The position numbers and the translations under genes were made by a program. A model generated the notes under the pieces. The model did no database searches and was not told the DNA's origin. It saw only the letters and a list, made by a program, of their open reading frames with translations. Shown here piece after piece: positions 30,376 to 39,926 of a DNA stretch of 64,000 nucleotides; the stretch's first letter is position 1, and each line of letters begins with the position of its first letter. The stretch covers positions 4,278,001 to 4,342,000 of the forward strand of contig NZ_JAGIOP010000002.1 of NCBI RefSeq assembly GCF_017876775.1, given 5' to 3'. This DNA is from Mycolicibacterium lutetiense. GTDB lineage: Bacteria; Actinomycetota; Actinomycetes; Mycobacteriales; Mycobacteriaceae.

Positions 30376-31827
30376 ATGAGTGATGCGCGATGGCAGGTTC
30401 ATCGATACAGATTTGATCTGCCGGTCGGTGACTTGCCGTTGGTACTGGCGGATAGATCAGAGTCGCTGCCGGAGTTGATCAAAGCCGTCGGGGGTCGAGA
30501 CGGGCAACGGTTCTTGTTGAGCCCCAAGGGATTTCCAGATACTCGTGTGAACGACTTCCTTGGTTCCGCGCGGATGCGGAATCTGGCGAAAACAAGCAAT
30601 CGCGACTATGCCGGCTGTCTGGCATTGTGGCTGAACTTCCTGGAGACCCGCGGGCAGGAGTGGTTTACGGCATCTGTCGACGATGTCGAGGAGTTTCAGT
30701 TCTGGCGTCTGACCGACCCGGCGAATCCGGAAAGAGTTGGTACGTCGACTTTTTCCAAGGACGTCGCCGCCTGTAAGAAGTTCTATCGATGGGCCTCATC
30801 CCGCTATCCGGAGGTGGCCGATATCTTCGCCGAAGTGGGGTCACCCCGGGCGAAGCGCACAGCGGGCGTCAAGTGGCTAGATCCCGCGGCAATCGTGAGG
30901 TGGCGCGACGTGGGCCTGCGTGGCCGAAACCTGGACGGCGGACCAGACAATTCGTGGCGAGGTCGAAACGAACAGCGAGACAGCGCGTTTGCCGACGGCC
31001 TGTACGGGACAGGACTGCGACTGACCGAGTGGGGCTCGGTGGTGTTGCCGGAGTTGCCAACGCTGGAGCTGGGTAGGTCGTTCTTTACGTGCCGATTGGC
31101 TGACAAATGCGCCAAGGGTGGGTACGGACATCCCTATTGGATGCCCGTTGATGTGCTGCGCGCGGTGCGTGCCTACATAGAAGGCCCTCGTGCGCGTGCT
31201 GTTCGCGACGCGCGGGCCGAGCATCGCTATGACGACGTCGCAGCGCGCCAGATCGCACAACCGGCTAGACGTGCGGGCCACGTGGTCCTTGTCGCGGACG
31301 ACGGCCAGGAGGTTCAGCGACCATGGAACCTCATTGATCCAGAACAGCGGCGGCGACTGTTCACGCGTACCGGCAACGATCTGGAACCCTTGGCCTTGTG
31401 GCTGAATGAGGATGGGATGCCCCGAGATCCCCATGGATGGCACCACACGTTTGAAAATGCCAATCGGCGGATCGCTGCGCTTGGGGTGCCCAACTTTAGG
31501 TGCACGCCGCACATGCACCGGCACTCCTTCGCTCTGAAATGGTTCTCGATCGGCAAGCTGGTGTATACAGCCCGGGTGGGCTCCCTAGGGGAGGACAGCA
31601 CAAACGACTTCCGTGCTCAGTTCGGAGACACCTGGCATCTCGTTCAAACCATGCTTGGTCATGCGCGCGTGGAGACGACGAAAAACGTCTACTTGGAACC
31701 TTTTCGGAATCTCGACGTCGAGATTCTGCTGGCCCACGCCGATGGGTTTCCGGTGAAGGAGTTCCTCAGCCAGGCATTTCTCCTGCACCCCAATGTCGCC
31801 AGCGACCCGGTCGGAACCACCTGGTGA
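30376..31827 (+). CDS. tnpA: Tyrosine recombinase, TnpA-like (first of three)
   Basis: This 483-residue site-specific recombinase carries the full catalytic set: Arg in GTGLRLTEWGS, Lys in CAKGG, HxxR in HMHRHSFALKW, His in LGHARVETTKNVYL, and the nucleophilic Tyr in the same segment. The N-terminal part is a core-binding SAM-like domain. ATG 30376 is chosen because GGAG lies 8 bases upstream. It begins about 60 bases after the pstA break and overlaps the next recombinase by 4 bases. Confidence 0.88.
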   Translation: MSDARWQVHRYRFDLPVGDLPLVLADRSESLPELIKAVGGRDGQRFLLSPKGFPDTRVNDFLGSARMRNLAKTSNRDYAGCLALWLNFLETRGQEWFTASVDDVEEFQFWRLTDPANPERVGTSTFSKDVAACKKFYRWASSRYPEVADIFAEVGSPRAKRTAGVKWLDPAAIVRWRDVGLRGRNLDGGPDNSWRGRNEQRDSAFADGLYGTGLRLTEWGSVVLPELPTLELGRSFFTCRLADKCAKGGYGHPYWMPVDVLRAVRAYIEGPRARAVRDARAEHRYDDVAARQIAQPARRAGHVVLVADDGQEVQRPWNLIDPEQRRRLFTRTGNDLEPLALWLNEDGMPRDPHGWHHTFENANRRIAALGVPNFRCTPHMHRHSFALKWFSIGKLVYTARVGSLGEDSTNDFRAQFGDTWHLVQTMLGHARVETTKNVYLEPFRNLDVEILLAHADGFPVKEFLSQAFLLHPNVASDPVGTTW

Positions 31828-33683
31828 GCCGCCGTGGCCGACGTGCAGCGCTGCCCAGCCAGGGACTGACATCCCATGGACTGCAGGCAGACCGACTGAC
31901 GGTGCGGTGCTTTGACCATGACGGTGCCGCCGTTCAGGATTTCGATTTCTCCGAGGTACCTGTGGCCCCTGATCTGCAAAGGGGATTGGCGATGACCTTT
32001 GCGAAGCGGACGGCTCCTGGCGGCAGGGTAACCAGGATGGAGGGTTTCAGGTACTCCTTTCGCGTGGTTCGGCTCTTCGGTGAGTACCTCGGCGGACTCG
32101 CGGCGCCGCCGACAACGATGGCAGAGCTCGTCGATGACCACATTGACGGTTTCCGCGACCATCGCCGCGCCACAACAACATCGGCGCAACGCGAAGTGTC
32201 TGAGCTAAAGGTCGTGCTCCGCAACAGCAATGAACTAACTCCCGCCATGTTGGCTAAGGCATGTCAACTGACCCCGCAAAGACCGGCGGCGAGCCGGAAG
32301 GCAAGTTACAGTCGTGACGAGTTCACTCAGATCGCCCGCCTAGCACGATCAGATCTGCGCGCCGCGGCGACCAGAATCCGCAAGAACCGTGAGTTGTTGC
32401 GGCAGTACCGTGCAGGAAAGCTGAGGGCCCGCGACCGGCGTTTGGAACTGCTGGAGTTCGTCGACCAGCACACCGACGTACCCCGTTACACGCGCCCAGC
32501 CCACAAAGGGACATACGCCCCCAAGACTTGGGTGCGGGACTCGGGGTTCGGCAAAGTCGCCGAGGTAGTGGGTTGGCTGCATCTAACGTGCACCGAACTT
32601 GCCGCTGCAGCAATCCTTCTGGGGATCATGACGGGCCAGAATCGCAGTGTCATCCTCAACCTCACAACAGCGCATCATCGAACCGACGGACACGTCGATG
32701 GGCAGAAGTCCATCGCGATCCTCGACACCTACAAGCCCCGTCGAGGAGCCCGGGCCTATATGAATCTGGCCTTGGCCGAGATCCCGGACTGGATCACGCT
32801 TCCTTCGACGTTGTCATCTCCGACTGCCCGCGACGAGTTGCACACGCCGTTCGGTCTATATGCACTGTTGCTTGACTTGACGTCTCACTCGCGCCAATTA
32901 GCTGATACTGACCGACTACTGATCGGCTACCACGCCAATGGGACCACCCGCGGCATTCGGTCGCTTGCCAGCAACGAACCCTTTCGTATGTGGTCTGCGC
33001 GTCACAAGATTCAGCCTGATACCTCAGCGACCAATGCCCACGGATACCTGTCGGTGACGTTGGACCTGATCCGGCTCACCTATGTCTCATTGCACCAGAA
33101 GCCCGTTGCTCACACCGAAGCCACGCTGGTCAAGGACTATCTGAGCCGCGACCGCGGAAACCTCGACCAGTATCGACAAGTCGTCGCGGCCGCACTGGCT
33201 GAAGAAGTCGACAAAGCGCGCAGCCGCGGCGTCATGGAGACCCTCAGCCGCGACGAGATCGCTCAATCCGACGCCGGCGCGCTCGCCGCAAAGCACAGCA
33301 TTGAGCCGACCGTCTTCAAACGCATGCTCGCAGGTGAACTGGATACAGTCATGAACTCCTGCATCGACAACGACAACAGCCCATTTGGGACTCCGGGGCA
33401 ACCATGCCGCGCGTCATTCATGAAATGTCTGGAATGCCCGTGCGCCAGAGCGTTGCCCCACCACCTACCCGTACAAGCCCTCGTCCTTGACCGCCTTCAA
33501 GCCCGCAAAGCCGACATGACTCCGCTGGCTTGGGCGCAACGATTCGCGCGTGCCCACACCCAACTCGCCGACCTGCTCAGCCAACATGACGCCGCCGATG
33601 TCACACAAGCGCGCGCGGACGCGACTCCGCAGCAACACGCAATGGTGGACCGATTCATCAACCGGGAAATGGACATTCGATGA
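31824..33683 (+). CDS. tnpB: Tyrosine recombinase, TnpB-like (second of three)
   Basis: This 619-residue recombinase-like protein starts at GTG 31824 (GTGA overlap with tnpA). The box I arginine is probably in GIMTGQNRSVILNL. Box II is degenerate: RLTYVSLHQKP replaces the standard HxxRH. A late Tyr in VKDYLSRD may be the nucleophile. The C-terminal region has a cysteine cluster (PCRASFMKCLECPCAR), possibly a zinc site. An alternative start at 31500 would overlap tnpA extensively and is rejected. Confidence 0.82.
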   Translation: MSRRGRRAALPSQGLTSHGLQADRLTVRCFDHDGAAVQDFDFSEVPVAPDLQRGLAMTFAKRTAPGGRVTRMEGFRYSFRVVRLFGEYLGGLAAPPTTMAELVDDHIDGFRDHRRATTTSAQREVSELKVVLRNSNELTPAMLAKACQLTPQRPAASRKASYSRDEFTQIARLARSDLRAAATRIRKNRELLRQYRAGKLRARDRRLELLEFVDQHTDVPRYTRPAHKGTYAPKTWVRDSGFGKVAEVVGWLHLTCTELAAAAILLGIMTGQNRSVILNLTTAHHRTDGHVDGQKSIAILDTYKPRRGARAYMNLALAEIPDWITLPSTLSSPTARDELHTPFGLYALLLDLTSHSRQLADTDRLLIGYHANGTTRGIRSLASNEPFRMWSARHKIQPDTSATNAHGYLSVTLDLIRLTYVSLHQKPVAHTEATLVKDYLSRDRGNLDQYRQVVAAALAEEVDKARSRGVMETLSRDEIAQSDAGALAAKHSIEPTVFKRMLAGELDTVMNSCIDNDNSPFGTPGQPCRASFMKCLECPCARALPHHLPVQALVLDRLQARKADMTPLAWAQRFARAHTQLADLLSQHDAADVTQARADATPQQHAMVDRFINREMDIR

Positions 33684-35818
33684 CCGCCCCCTGGCGTTCG
33701 GTCGAATGGGAAAGCCCGATCCCCGACGACGTCCACTGGCCCGACGATCAATCGTTGGTCCTGACCAACCGTGAACTCGTCCCTGGGGCGGACGTCGCTG
33801 CACTGAGTCGCTTCGGCGACGACCACTGGAGCTTGACCGCTGCAGTCTTCGAAGAGCACGTCTATACACTCACACTGAACTTCAGCTCAATACCTGCGCG
33901 GCTACGCATCGCCTCCAAACACTATTTCTGGCAGCTGATCAACCACTCCACGCCCACCCCGTTTCACGAGCAGGCGGCGAGCAAGGCAGCGATCGCTACA
34001 GTGGCCAGTGCCTGGGCAAGCTTCAAGGCCTTCACGGTGTGGTTGAACCAGCAACACATCGGGGCTTTCGGTGAGGTTGATGACAACGTCCTCGACCGCT
34101 ACCTGGCATACCTCGTGGACGAGGAAATCACACTCGACACCAAACACCGACGCGCCCTTGAGATACGACGGCTATGGAGTTACCGATCGATACTGCCCGA
34201 ATCAATGAGGCTTCCCCTCGCGCCACCGTGGAACGGCGATCCACTGCACGAACTCTTGGGAAAGTCCCAGTCGCGCAGGGAAAACCGGACACCGCGCATC
34301 GCAGAAGCCACCATGCAGCCCCTACTGCACTGGGCACTGCGATTCGTCGAGGAGTTCTCTGTCGACATCATCGCAGCACATGACGAACACCTGCGTCTCA
34401 AAAGACTCTCCCCACAAGCGCGCCGCGCCGACAACGGCGGCCGCCTCGGGCGCACCCCGAGCCATGACCTGGAAGACAAGGTGGAGGCCTATGTGTCACG
34501 CCTGCATGAAACCGGCCGGGCCCTACCCGGCAAGGTCGGCGCCACGGGCAGGGTGCAGCTCGACATGCAGCATCTCGAGAGACAGTTGGAGATGGTGTTC
34601 AACCAGAAAACCCTGCGCTACCCGGCGGGCCAGTTGATTACGCAATCAGGCCTACCGATTGCTGACGCGGCCTATCTGGACACCCCGATCACTGCCCGTC
34701 TCGACGGACGCCCCTGGCGGGAAAGTCCCATCGCCTACGAGGAAGCGCGGACATTGGCAAACCATCTCAGCGCTGCCGCGATGATCGTCATCGCGTATCT
34801 CTCAGGCGCGCGAGCCGGCGAAGTCCTCAATCTGCGGCGGGGATGCATCGAACGCGACGACGCAGCCGACATGTGGCTGATGTCGGGACTGGTGTTCAAG
34901 AACGTCGTCGACGACGACGGAAACAAACTCCCCGAGGGACAACAGCGGCGCGATCCGTGGGTGGTGGTCGAGCCCGTCGCCGACGCGGTAGCTGTTATGG
35001 AGCGCCTCCATACCCACGATCTGCTGTTTCCTTCCAGAATTCAGCCCTACAAGGAATCAACCAATTTCGCCCGCATCGGTCAGGCTCGGACCAGCACGCG
35101 AGCGGTCGGCACGATTTCGGAGTTCATCGATTGGGTCAACGACTACTGCACGCAGAATGACCGCCCGGGCATTCCGCTGGACCCTCGTCAGATCACGCTC
35201 TCGCGGTTTCGGCGCACGTTGGCCTGGTTCATTCGGCGTCGGCCCCGTGGCCTGGTCGCCGGAGCAATGCAGTACGGGCATGTGCACACGCGATTGATCC
35301 AGGGCTACGCCGGTGACTACAGCTCGGGCTTTCCCGACGAGTACGCCTACGAAGACTTCCTTGCGCGTCTGGAAGAGATCGCCATCGACCAACAAGCACT
35401 CGAAGACGGCGAACGCGTCTCTGGGCCCGCCGCAGACGAGTACCGCCAGCGAGTCCGTGCCGCCGAACGCACCTTCGCCGGCCATGTACTCACCAGCCCC
35501 CGACAATCGCGCGACCTGCTCGGCAACACGCTGCTGCAGATCTATCACGGCGACGGAATGACGTGCGTGTTCAAAGCCCAGGAGGCCGCCTGCCAACTGC
35601 GCGGGAGCATAGACGATCCGATGCTCACCCCCGACATCGACGACTGCCGTCCCACATGCCGTTGCATCGCACACACCGACCGCGACATCGAAGCCATCCA
35701 ACAACACCGCAATCAGCTCCACGAGATCGTCAGCGATCCGTTGGCCCCTCCGATAAGACACCAACGAGAGCAGCGCGAACTTCAACGCCTCGACAGAATC
35801 CTGGAGCGACACCAATGA
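33680..35818 (+). CDS. Large tyrosine recombinase (third of three)
   Basis: This 712-residue protein overlaps tnpB by 4 bases. Catalytic features are Arg in AYLSGARAGEVLNLRRG, Lys in VFKN, box II as SRFRRTLAWFIRRRP in which the histidine is replaced, YGH, and Tyr in IQGYAGDYS. Near the C-terminus two cysteine groups (MTCVFKAQEAACQ and DDCRPTCRC) may bind zinc, followed by a charged helix. Such trios are thought to act together in transposition; the division of labour here is unknown. Confidence 0.82.
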   Translation: MTAPWRSVEWESPIPDDVHWPDDQSLVLTNRELVPGADVAALSRFGDDHWSLTAAVFEEHVYTLTLNFSSIPARLRIASKHYFWQLINHSTPTPFHEQAASKAAIATVASAWASFKAFTVWLNQQHIGAFGEVDDNVLDRYLAYLVDEEITLDTKHRRALEIRRLWSYRSILPESMRLPLAPPWNGDPLHELLGKSQSRRENRTPRIAEATMQPLLHWALRFVEEFSVDIIAAHDEHLRLKRLSPQARRADNGGRLGRTPSHDLEDKVEAYVSRLHETGRALPGKVGATGRVQLDMQHLERQLEMVFNQKTLRYPAGQLITQSGLPIADAAYLDTPITARLDGRPWRESPIAYEEARTLANHLSAAAMIVIAYLSGARAGEVLNLRRGCIERDDAADMWLMSGLVFKNVVDDDGNKLPEGQQRRDPWVVVEPVADAVAVMERLHTHDLLFPSRIQPYKESTNFARIGQARTSTRAVGTISEFIDWVNDYCTQNDRPGIPLDPRQITLSRFRRTLAWFIRRRPRGLVAGAMQYGHVHTRLIQGYAGDYSSGFPDEYAYEDFLARLEEIAIDQQALEDGERVSGPAADEYRQRVRAAERTFAGHVLTSPRQSRDLLGNTLLQIYHGDGMTCVFKAQEAACQLRGSIDDPMLTPDIDDCRPTCRCIAHTDRDIEAIQQHRNQLHEIVSDPLAPPIRHQREQRELQRLDRILERHQ

Positions 35819-36270
35819 CAACCGATGCCGCCCACAACGACCCGATCCGCGCCCAGATCCTCGCCGCGATGGACCGGCTGCTTGCCGGTCAGCCGCTGCG
35901 GTCCACCGGCCGACTGTCGGTGTCACAGCTCGCCGTGGAAGCGAACCTCCCGCGCTGGCATCTCACCCACCAACATGTGGATCTCAAAGAGCTCTTCCAG
36001 GCCAAGGTGCGCAACGCCGACGGTGCCCCTGCCGCATTCGCTCGCCGCCTCAGCGACTATCAAAAGCTCAAGGAAGACCACGCCAAACTCCTCGCACATT
36101 GTGCAGAGCTTGAGCAGAGACTGCAGTTGTACGCCACAGTGATCAATGTGCTCACGCTCGAACGAGACAGTGCTCAAAGCCAGAAGCCCATCACTAACAT
36201 CTCGACGCGCAGGCGACCCGGCTCACAAGCCGCAGCCCGCCACCGCGGGAACTATGACGGCACTAGATAA
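35815..36270 (+). CDS. TnpC-like small coiled-coil transposition protein
   Basis: This 151-residue protein starts with an HTH-like region (SVSQLAVEANLPRWHLTHQHVDLKELF), followed by a heptad-rich stretch (YQKLKEDHAKLLAHCAELEQRLQLYATVINVLTLERD) that should form a coiled coil, and a basic tail. It has the size and layout of Tn554 TnpC-type (DUF6262-like) proteins that accompany recombinase pairs. The ATGA overlap with the third recombinase makes a four-gene operon. Confidence 0.75.
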   Translation: MTTDAAHNDPIRAQILAAMDRLLAGQPLRSTGRLSVSQLAVEANLPRWHLTHQHVDLKELFQAKVRNADGAPAAFARRLSDYQKLKEDHAKLLAHCAELEQRLQLYATVINVLTLERDSAQSQKPITNISTRRRPGSQAAARHRGNYDGTR

Positions 36271-36316
36271 CCGCCGTGCTGAGCGCGGTCGGATGTGTCT
36301 CCGCCAGGATCGTGCC

Positions 36317-37471
36317 CTACGCGTGAGGCCACCCTGCCGACAATCCGAAGACTGTTGATGCTGGGATACTCTCGCGCGCAGTCACGACCACTTCACCGGT
36401 GTCGGTGTCAGCAGCGTGTGCTTCGAACGGGAGATCATCTTGTAGGGGCCGCTGTGCCCATGGGTTGCGCCACAGCCTCGGCAGCCCAGTCGCAACGCGT
36501 GAATGGCTGACGCTCTCGCCGAACAACACGGCAGAGACGACACTTCCGCGCGGCGGCGGCCCGGGGTGCCAGTAGCCGTCTGTACCTTGAACCAGCTGGG
36601 CGGTGTCGCCGCCAGATTGCACGACGGCGGACCCAAACAGGGCCCGGTTGACTTCGTTGAGCCGGGCGAACATCGACCAGTTGAGAATCGCGACGATCAG
36701 CGGCGCATCGACCGCCCGGCACTGTTTAGCCTTGCCCTTCAAGATGTCTCGAATCTCACCAACACTTTGCACCACAAAGGCGCCATTCGCCGGGCCGAAG
36801 CCGATGCGGCCAACGTCATCGCCCCGCGTGTCGGGGTGCACGGGTATTGCAGTGAGTCTTACTCGCGAATCAGCGAACTCGAAGTTCTTTGATGGGTAGT
36901 GTGATTCGCCTGCCCGGCTGGCCGCCGACACGGAGTCATAATCCAGCGTTGCCAACCAATCCTCGATTTGGCGTGTGACGTGGCTCTGTTTCGGCCGCAG
37001 TTTCCCGAAGTGCTCGAACCGAACCCCGACGACGAAGTCAGGGTTCTTGGCGGCGTCGACGCAGTCCTTGACCCAGGACTCACTGTCTGTTGACTGTCGG
37101 CTCCCGTCCTCAAACAGCACCACACATTCGACGTACACCCTGGAACCGTCCTTGGTCAGCAGCAGGTCGGGGTGGCGGGTGGTGTCGGGAATCTCAGGAT
37201 GAACCGTCGGCGCATATCCGAGCCGGCGAAACAACGTGTAGATGTACAGCTCCCACCATGCCGGAGCGTGCTGCCGGATGCTGACATCACGAAATCTGGC
37301 GCGCAGATCTCCGTCGGGGTCGGGATAGTCGGCATACCACTGTTCGATCACGTCGCGTACCTGCGCCCACATCGGGTCACTGGCCCGGTTCAGGAACGCG
37401 AAATGAGGTTCGGTGTAGCGGGCGGGACCGTCGTGACGCGGGCCGTCATCAAAGAGGCGCTGGCTACCCAT
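36317..37471 (-). CDS. PD-(D/E)XK-nuclease-fold-like hypothetical protein
   Basis: This 384-residue protein has a central segment of nuclease-fold pattern: WWELYIYTLFRRLGY (Glu74), HPDLLL (Asp102) and RVYVECVVLFEDG (Glu115). The usual third residue of the motif (E-x-K) is Val117 here, so catalytic competence is doubtful unless the lysine has migrated. The rest has no recognised domain. It lies 5 bases after a small zinc-ribbon ORF on the same strand and converges with the recombinase operon. Its cargo role could be defence or element maintenance. Confidence 0.7.
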   Translation of the reverse strand: MGSQRLFDDGPRHDGPARYTEPHFAFLNRASDPMWAQVRDVIEQWYADYPDPDGDLRARFRDVSIRQHAPAWWELYIYTLFRRLGYAPTVHPEIPDTTRHPDLLLTKDGSRVYVECVVLFEDGSRQSTDSESWVKDCVDAAKNPDFVVGVRFEHFGKLRPKQSHVTRQIEDWLATLDYDSVSAASRAGESHYPSKNFEFADSRVRLTAIPVHPDTRGDDVGRIGFGPANGAFVVQSVGEIRDILKGKAKQCRAVDAPLIVAILNWSMFARLNEVNRALFGSAVVQSGGDTAQLVQGTDGYWHPGPPPRGSVVSAVLFGESVSHSRVATGLPRLWRNPWAQRPLQDDLPFEAHAADTDTGEVVVTARESIPASTVFGLSAGWPHA

Positions 37472-37476
37472 CGCCG

Positions 37477-37644
37477 TCAGCGCCGGGGCAGCCAGCCATG
37501 TTGGAGGCCGCAGCGTGCACAGTCGACCTCAACGATCCACGTCGACGGTTCATCGCCGCCATGAGACCAGATCGGATTGGCCTTTGTCACGCGGGCCGAT
37601 TGGTTGCACTCACTGCACATCGCCTGCGCTGGAGGTGTTGCCAT
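37477..37644 (-). CDS. Small zinc-ribbon protein, 55 residues
   Basis: ATG 37644 (or 37650) opens a 55-codon frame reading MATPPAQAMCSECNQSARV and ending VDCARCGLQHGWLPRR. Two CxxC knuckles (Cys10/13 and Cys42/45) define a zinc ribbon. The stop is followed after 5 bases by the ATG of the nuclease-fold gene, so the two are probably one operon and may function together. No named family is recognised. Confidence 0.65.
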   Translation of the reverse strand: MATPPAQAMCSECNQSARVTKANPIWSHGGDEPSTWIVEVDCARCGLQHGWLPRR

Positions 37645-37788
37645 AGCCATTCACGGTAACTACGGGCACCGACAACACAAGGCTATTGATGCGCGGCGCT
37701 ATCGGGGCTCGGCCGCGCCACGGCACCGGACTGGGCCGCGCCAACGGCGTTGGGCGACTGTTCACTTGCCAGACGGTATCGATAACTG

Positions 37789-37798
37789 TCAATATTGA
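37789..37798. promoter_or_regulatory. Putative ArsR operator upstream of arsR1
   Basis: The perfect palindrome TCAATATTGA lies 3 bases before the arsR ATG within ACTGTCAATATTGATG. The core GTCAATAT recurs just before the arsR at 53672. Confidence 0.55.
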
Positions 37799-37801
37799 TG
37801 T

Positions 37802-38179
37802 ATGTCGAATCAGTTTGATCAGTCGTCCGAGGCGCTGTGTTGCCCTCCCGGGGCGCTGCTGCGTGAACCGATCTCTGCGGTGGCCGCCGCGGACATGGCG
37901 GTCAAGCTCAAGGCACTGGCCGACCCGGTCCGGCTGCAGCTGTTCTCCGCGATCGCCAGCCGCGCCGGCGGTGAGGCCTGCGTCTGCGACATCTCGGCCG
38001 GAGTCGAAGTCTCCCAACCCACGGTGAGCCATCACCTCAAAGTGCTGCGCGATGCGGGTCTGCTGACCTCGCAGCGCCGCGCGTCCTGGGTGTACTACAC
38101 GGTGGTGCCCGAAGCGCTGGCCAGCCTGTCGGTGCTGCTTGGTGCGGCCACCGTTGAGCCCGTGGGGGTGCCGGTATGA
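37802..38179 (+). CDS. arsR: ArsR-family arsenite-responsive repressor (Rv2642-like)
   Basis: This 125-residue winged-helix repressor has LKALADPVRLQLFSAI, then the arsenite-binding EACVCDIS motif, and the recognition helix SQPTVSHHLKVLRDAGLL. An additional CC pair (ALCCPPG) lies near residue 14. Binding of As(III) should release it from DNA and induce acr3 and arsC. The stop overlaps acr3 (ATGA). It resembles M. tuberculosis Rv2642. Confidence 0.92.
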   Translation: MSNQFDQSSEALCCPPGALLREPISAVAAADMAVKLKALADPVRLQLFSAIASRAGGEACVCDISAGVEVSQPTVSHHLKVLRDAGLLTSQRRASWVYYTVVPEALASLSVLLGAATVEPVGVPV

Positions 38180-39291
38180 CCGAGACCGCCACATCGTCGT
38201 CGGCAACGCCGGTTGTCGGCAAGCTCTCCACTCTCGACCGGTTCCTGCCGTTGTGGATCGGGGCCGCCATGGTCGCCGGCCTGCTACTGGGGCGCTGGAT
38301 CCCGGGGTTGAACACCGCGCTGGAAAAGGTCCAGATCGACGGGATTTCACTGCCGATCGCGCTGGGCCTGCTGATCATGATGTATCCGGTGCTGGCCAAG
38401 GTGCGCTATGACCGCCTCGACACCGTCACCGGCGACCGCAAACTGCTGCTCTCCTCGCTGGTACTGAATTGGGTGCTGGGTCCGGCGCTGATGTTCGCAC
38501 TGGCCTGGCTGCTGTTGCCGGATCTGCCCGAGTACCGCACCGGGTTGATCATCGTCGGGCTGGCCCGGTGTATCGCCATGGTCATCATCTGGAACGACCT
38601 GGCTTGCGGTGACCGCGAGGCCGCCGCGGTGCTGGTCGCGCTGAACTCGGTCTTCCAGGTGGTCATGTTCGCGGTGCTGGGCTGGTTCTACCTGTCGGTG
38701 CTGCCGGGCTGGCTCGGCCTGGAACAAACAACCATCGACACCTCGCCATGGCAGATCGCGAAATCGGTGCTGATCTTCCTGGGCATCCCACTGGTGGCCG
38801 GGTACCTGTCCCGCCGCTTCGGGGAGAAAGCCAAGGGCCGTGACTGGTACGAGTCGAAGTTCTTGCCGCGGATCGGGCCGTGGGCGCTCTACGGACTGCT
38901 GTTCACCATCGTGATTCTCTTCGCGCTGCAAGGTGAGCAGATCACCAACCGACCGTTCGACGTGGCCCGCATCGCGCTGCCCCTGTTGGCGTACTTCGCG
39001 ATCATGTGGGGTGGCGGCTACCTGCTCGGATCGGTGCTCGGGTTGGGTTACGAGCGCACCACCACACTGGCGTTCACCGCCGCCGGCAACAACTTTGAAC
39101 TCGCCATCGCCGTGGCCATCGCCACCTACGGCGCCACCTCCGGACAGGCCCTGGCCGGCGTCGTCGGCCCGCTCATCGAGGTGCCCGTCCTGGTCGCCTT
39201 GGTCTATGTCTCGCTGGCGTTGCGCGGTCGATTCGGCGGCGACAGCGGCACTGCCGCCTCCCCGGCACCGATCAACGCACAGGAGCCCTGA
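38176..39291 (+). CDS. acr3: Arsenite efflux permease Acr3
   Basis: This 371-residue, ten-helix arsenite exporter of the Acr3 (BART) family has the essential cysteine in GLARCIAMVIIWNDLACGD (helix 4) and the conserved glutamate in AAGNNFELAIAVAIA (helix 9). It pumps As(OH)3-derived arsenite out of the cell. It is cotranscribed with arsR (overlap) and arsC (3 bases downstream), giving the classic arsR-acr3-arsC order. Confidence 0.95.
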   Translation: MTETATSSSATPVVGKLSTLDRFLPLWIGAAMVAGLLLGRWIPGLNTALEKVQIDGISLPIALGLLIMMYPVLAKVRYDRLDTVTGDRKLLLSSLVLNWVLGPALMFALAWLLLPDLPEYRTGLIIVGLARCIAMVIIWNDLACGDREAAAVLVALNSVFQVVMFAVLGWFYLSVLPGWLGLEQTTIDTSPWQIAKSVLIFLGIPLVAGYLSRRFGEKAKGRDWYESKFLPRIGPWALYGLLFTIVILFALQGEQITNRPFDVARIALPLLAYFAIMWGGGYLLGSVLGLGYERTTTLAFTAAGNNFELAIAVAIATYGATSGQALAGVVGPLIEVPVLVALVYVSLALRGRFGGDSGTAASPAPINAQEP

Positions 39292-39294
39292 CCC

Positions 39295-39705
39295 ATGAGT
39301 GAAAAGGTCAAGCCGGCAGTGTTGTTCGTGTGCGTCAAGAACGGCGGAAAGTCGCAAATGGCGGCCGGGCTGATGCGCCAGGTCGCCGGCGAGGATGTCG
39401 ATGTGTATTCGGCCGGCACCAAGCCCGGCGACACGATCAACGCGCTGTCAGCCGAAGCGCTCGGCGAGGTCGGTGTCGACATCACCGGCGAGACACCCAA
39501 ACTGATCGACCCCGACCTGGTCAAAAACGTTGATCTCGTGGTCACCTTGGGACGCGAAGCCAAGGTTGACCCGGTGCCGGGAACGCGATTCGAGAACTGG
39601 GACACCGACGAACCCTCCGAACGCGGCATCGAGGGCATCGAGAGGATGCGGCTAGTCCGCGACGACATCGCCTCCCGGGTAACCGAACTCGCGTCCCGGC
39701 TGTAA
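39295..39705 (+). CDS. arsC: Arsenate reductase, mycothiol-transferase type with C-x5-K loop
   Basis: This 136-residue low-molecular-weight phosphatase-fold protein begins KPAVLFVCVKNGGKSQMAAGL: Cys13 is the nucleophile, and the P-loop has Lys19 where phosphatases have Arg. This variant matches corynebacterial ArsC1/2-type arsenate:mycothiol transferases. No resolving cysteine pair like GCGDAC is present, so reduction should rely on mycothiol/mycoredoxin. It ends ..MRLVRDDIASRV, typical of the family, and is in one operon with acr3. Confidence 0.88.
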   Translation: MSEKVKPAVLFVCVKNGGKSQMAAGLMRQVAGEDVDVYSAGTKPGDTINALSAEALGEVGVDITGETPKLIDPDLVKNVDLVVTLGREAKVDPVPGTRFENWDTDEPSERGIEGIERMRLVRDDIASRVTELASRL

Positions 39706-39926
39706 AGCCCGAGCCAGCTCTAGAAGCGCACCCGCACCGCGGCCACGGCCGCCCAAATGCCGATCCCCAACGTCGGGTGTTGCCTGAAGCTCTAGCCCAC
39801 ACCGAGCCCATCCCGTCCCCGAGGAGCCATGAGCATAGCCACCCAAGCGTGGAGCCGCGACCGCCCTGGATTCAGGCTGAACCAACCTTTTCGGCATAAG
39901 TCGATATCCAAGTTAGGGTGAAACCT

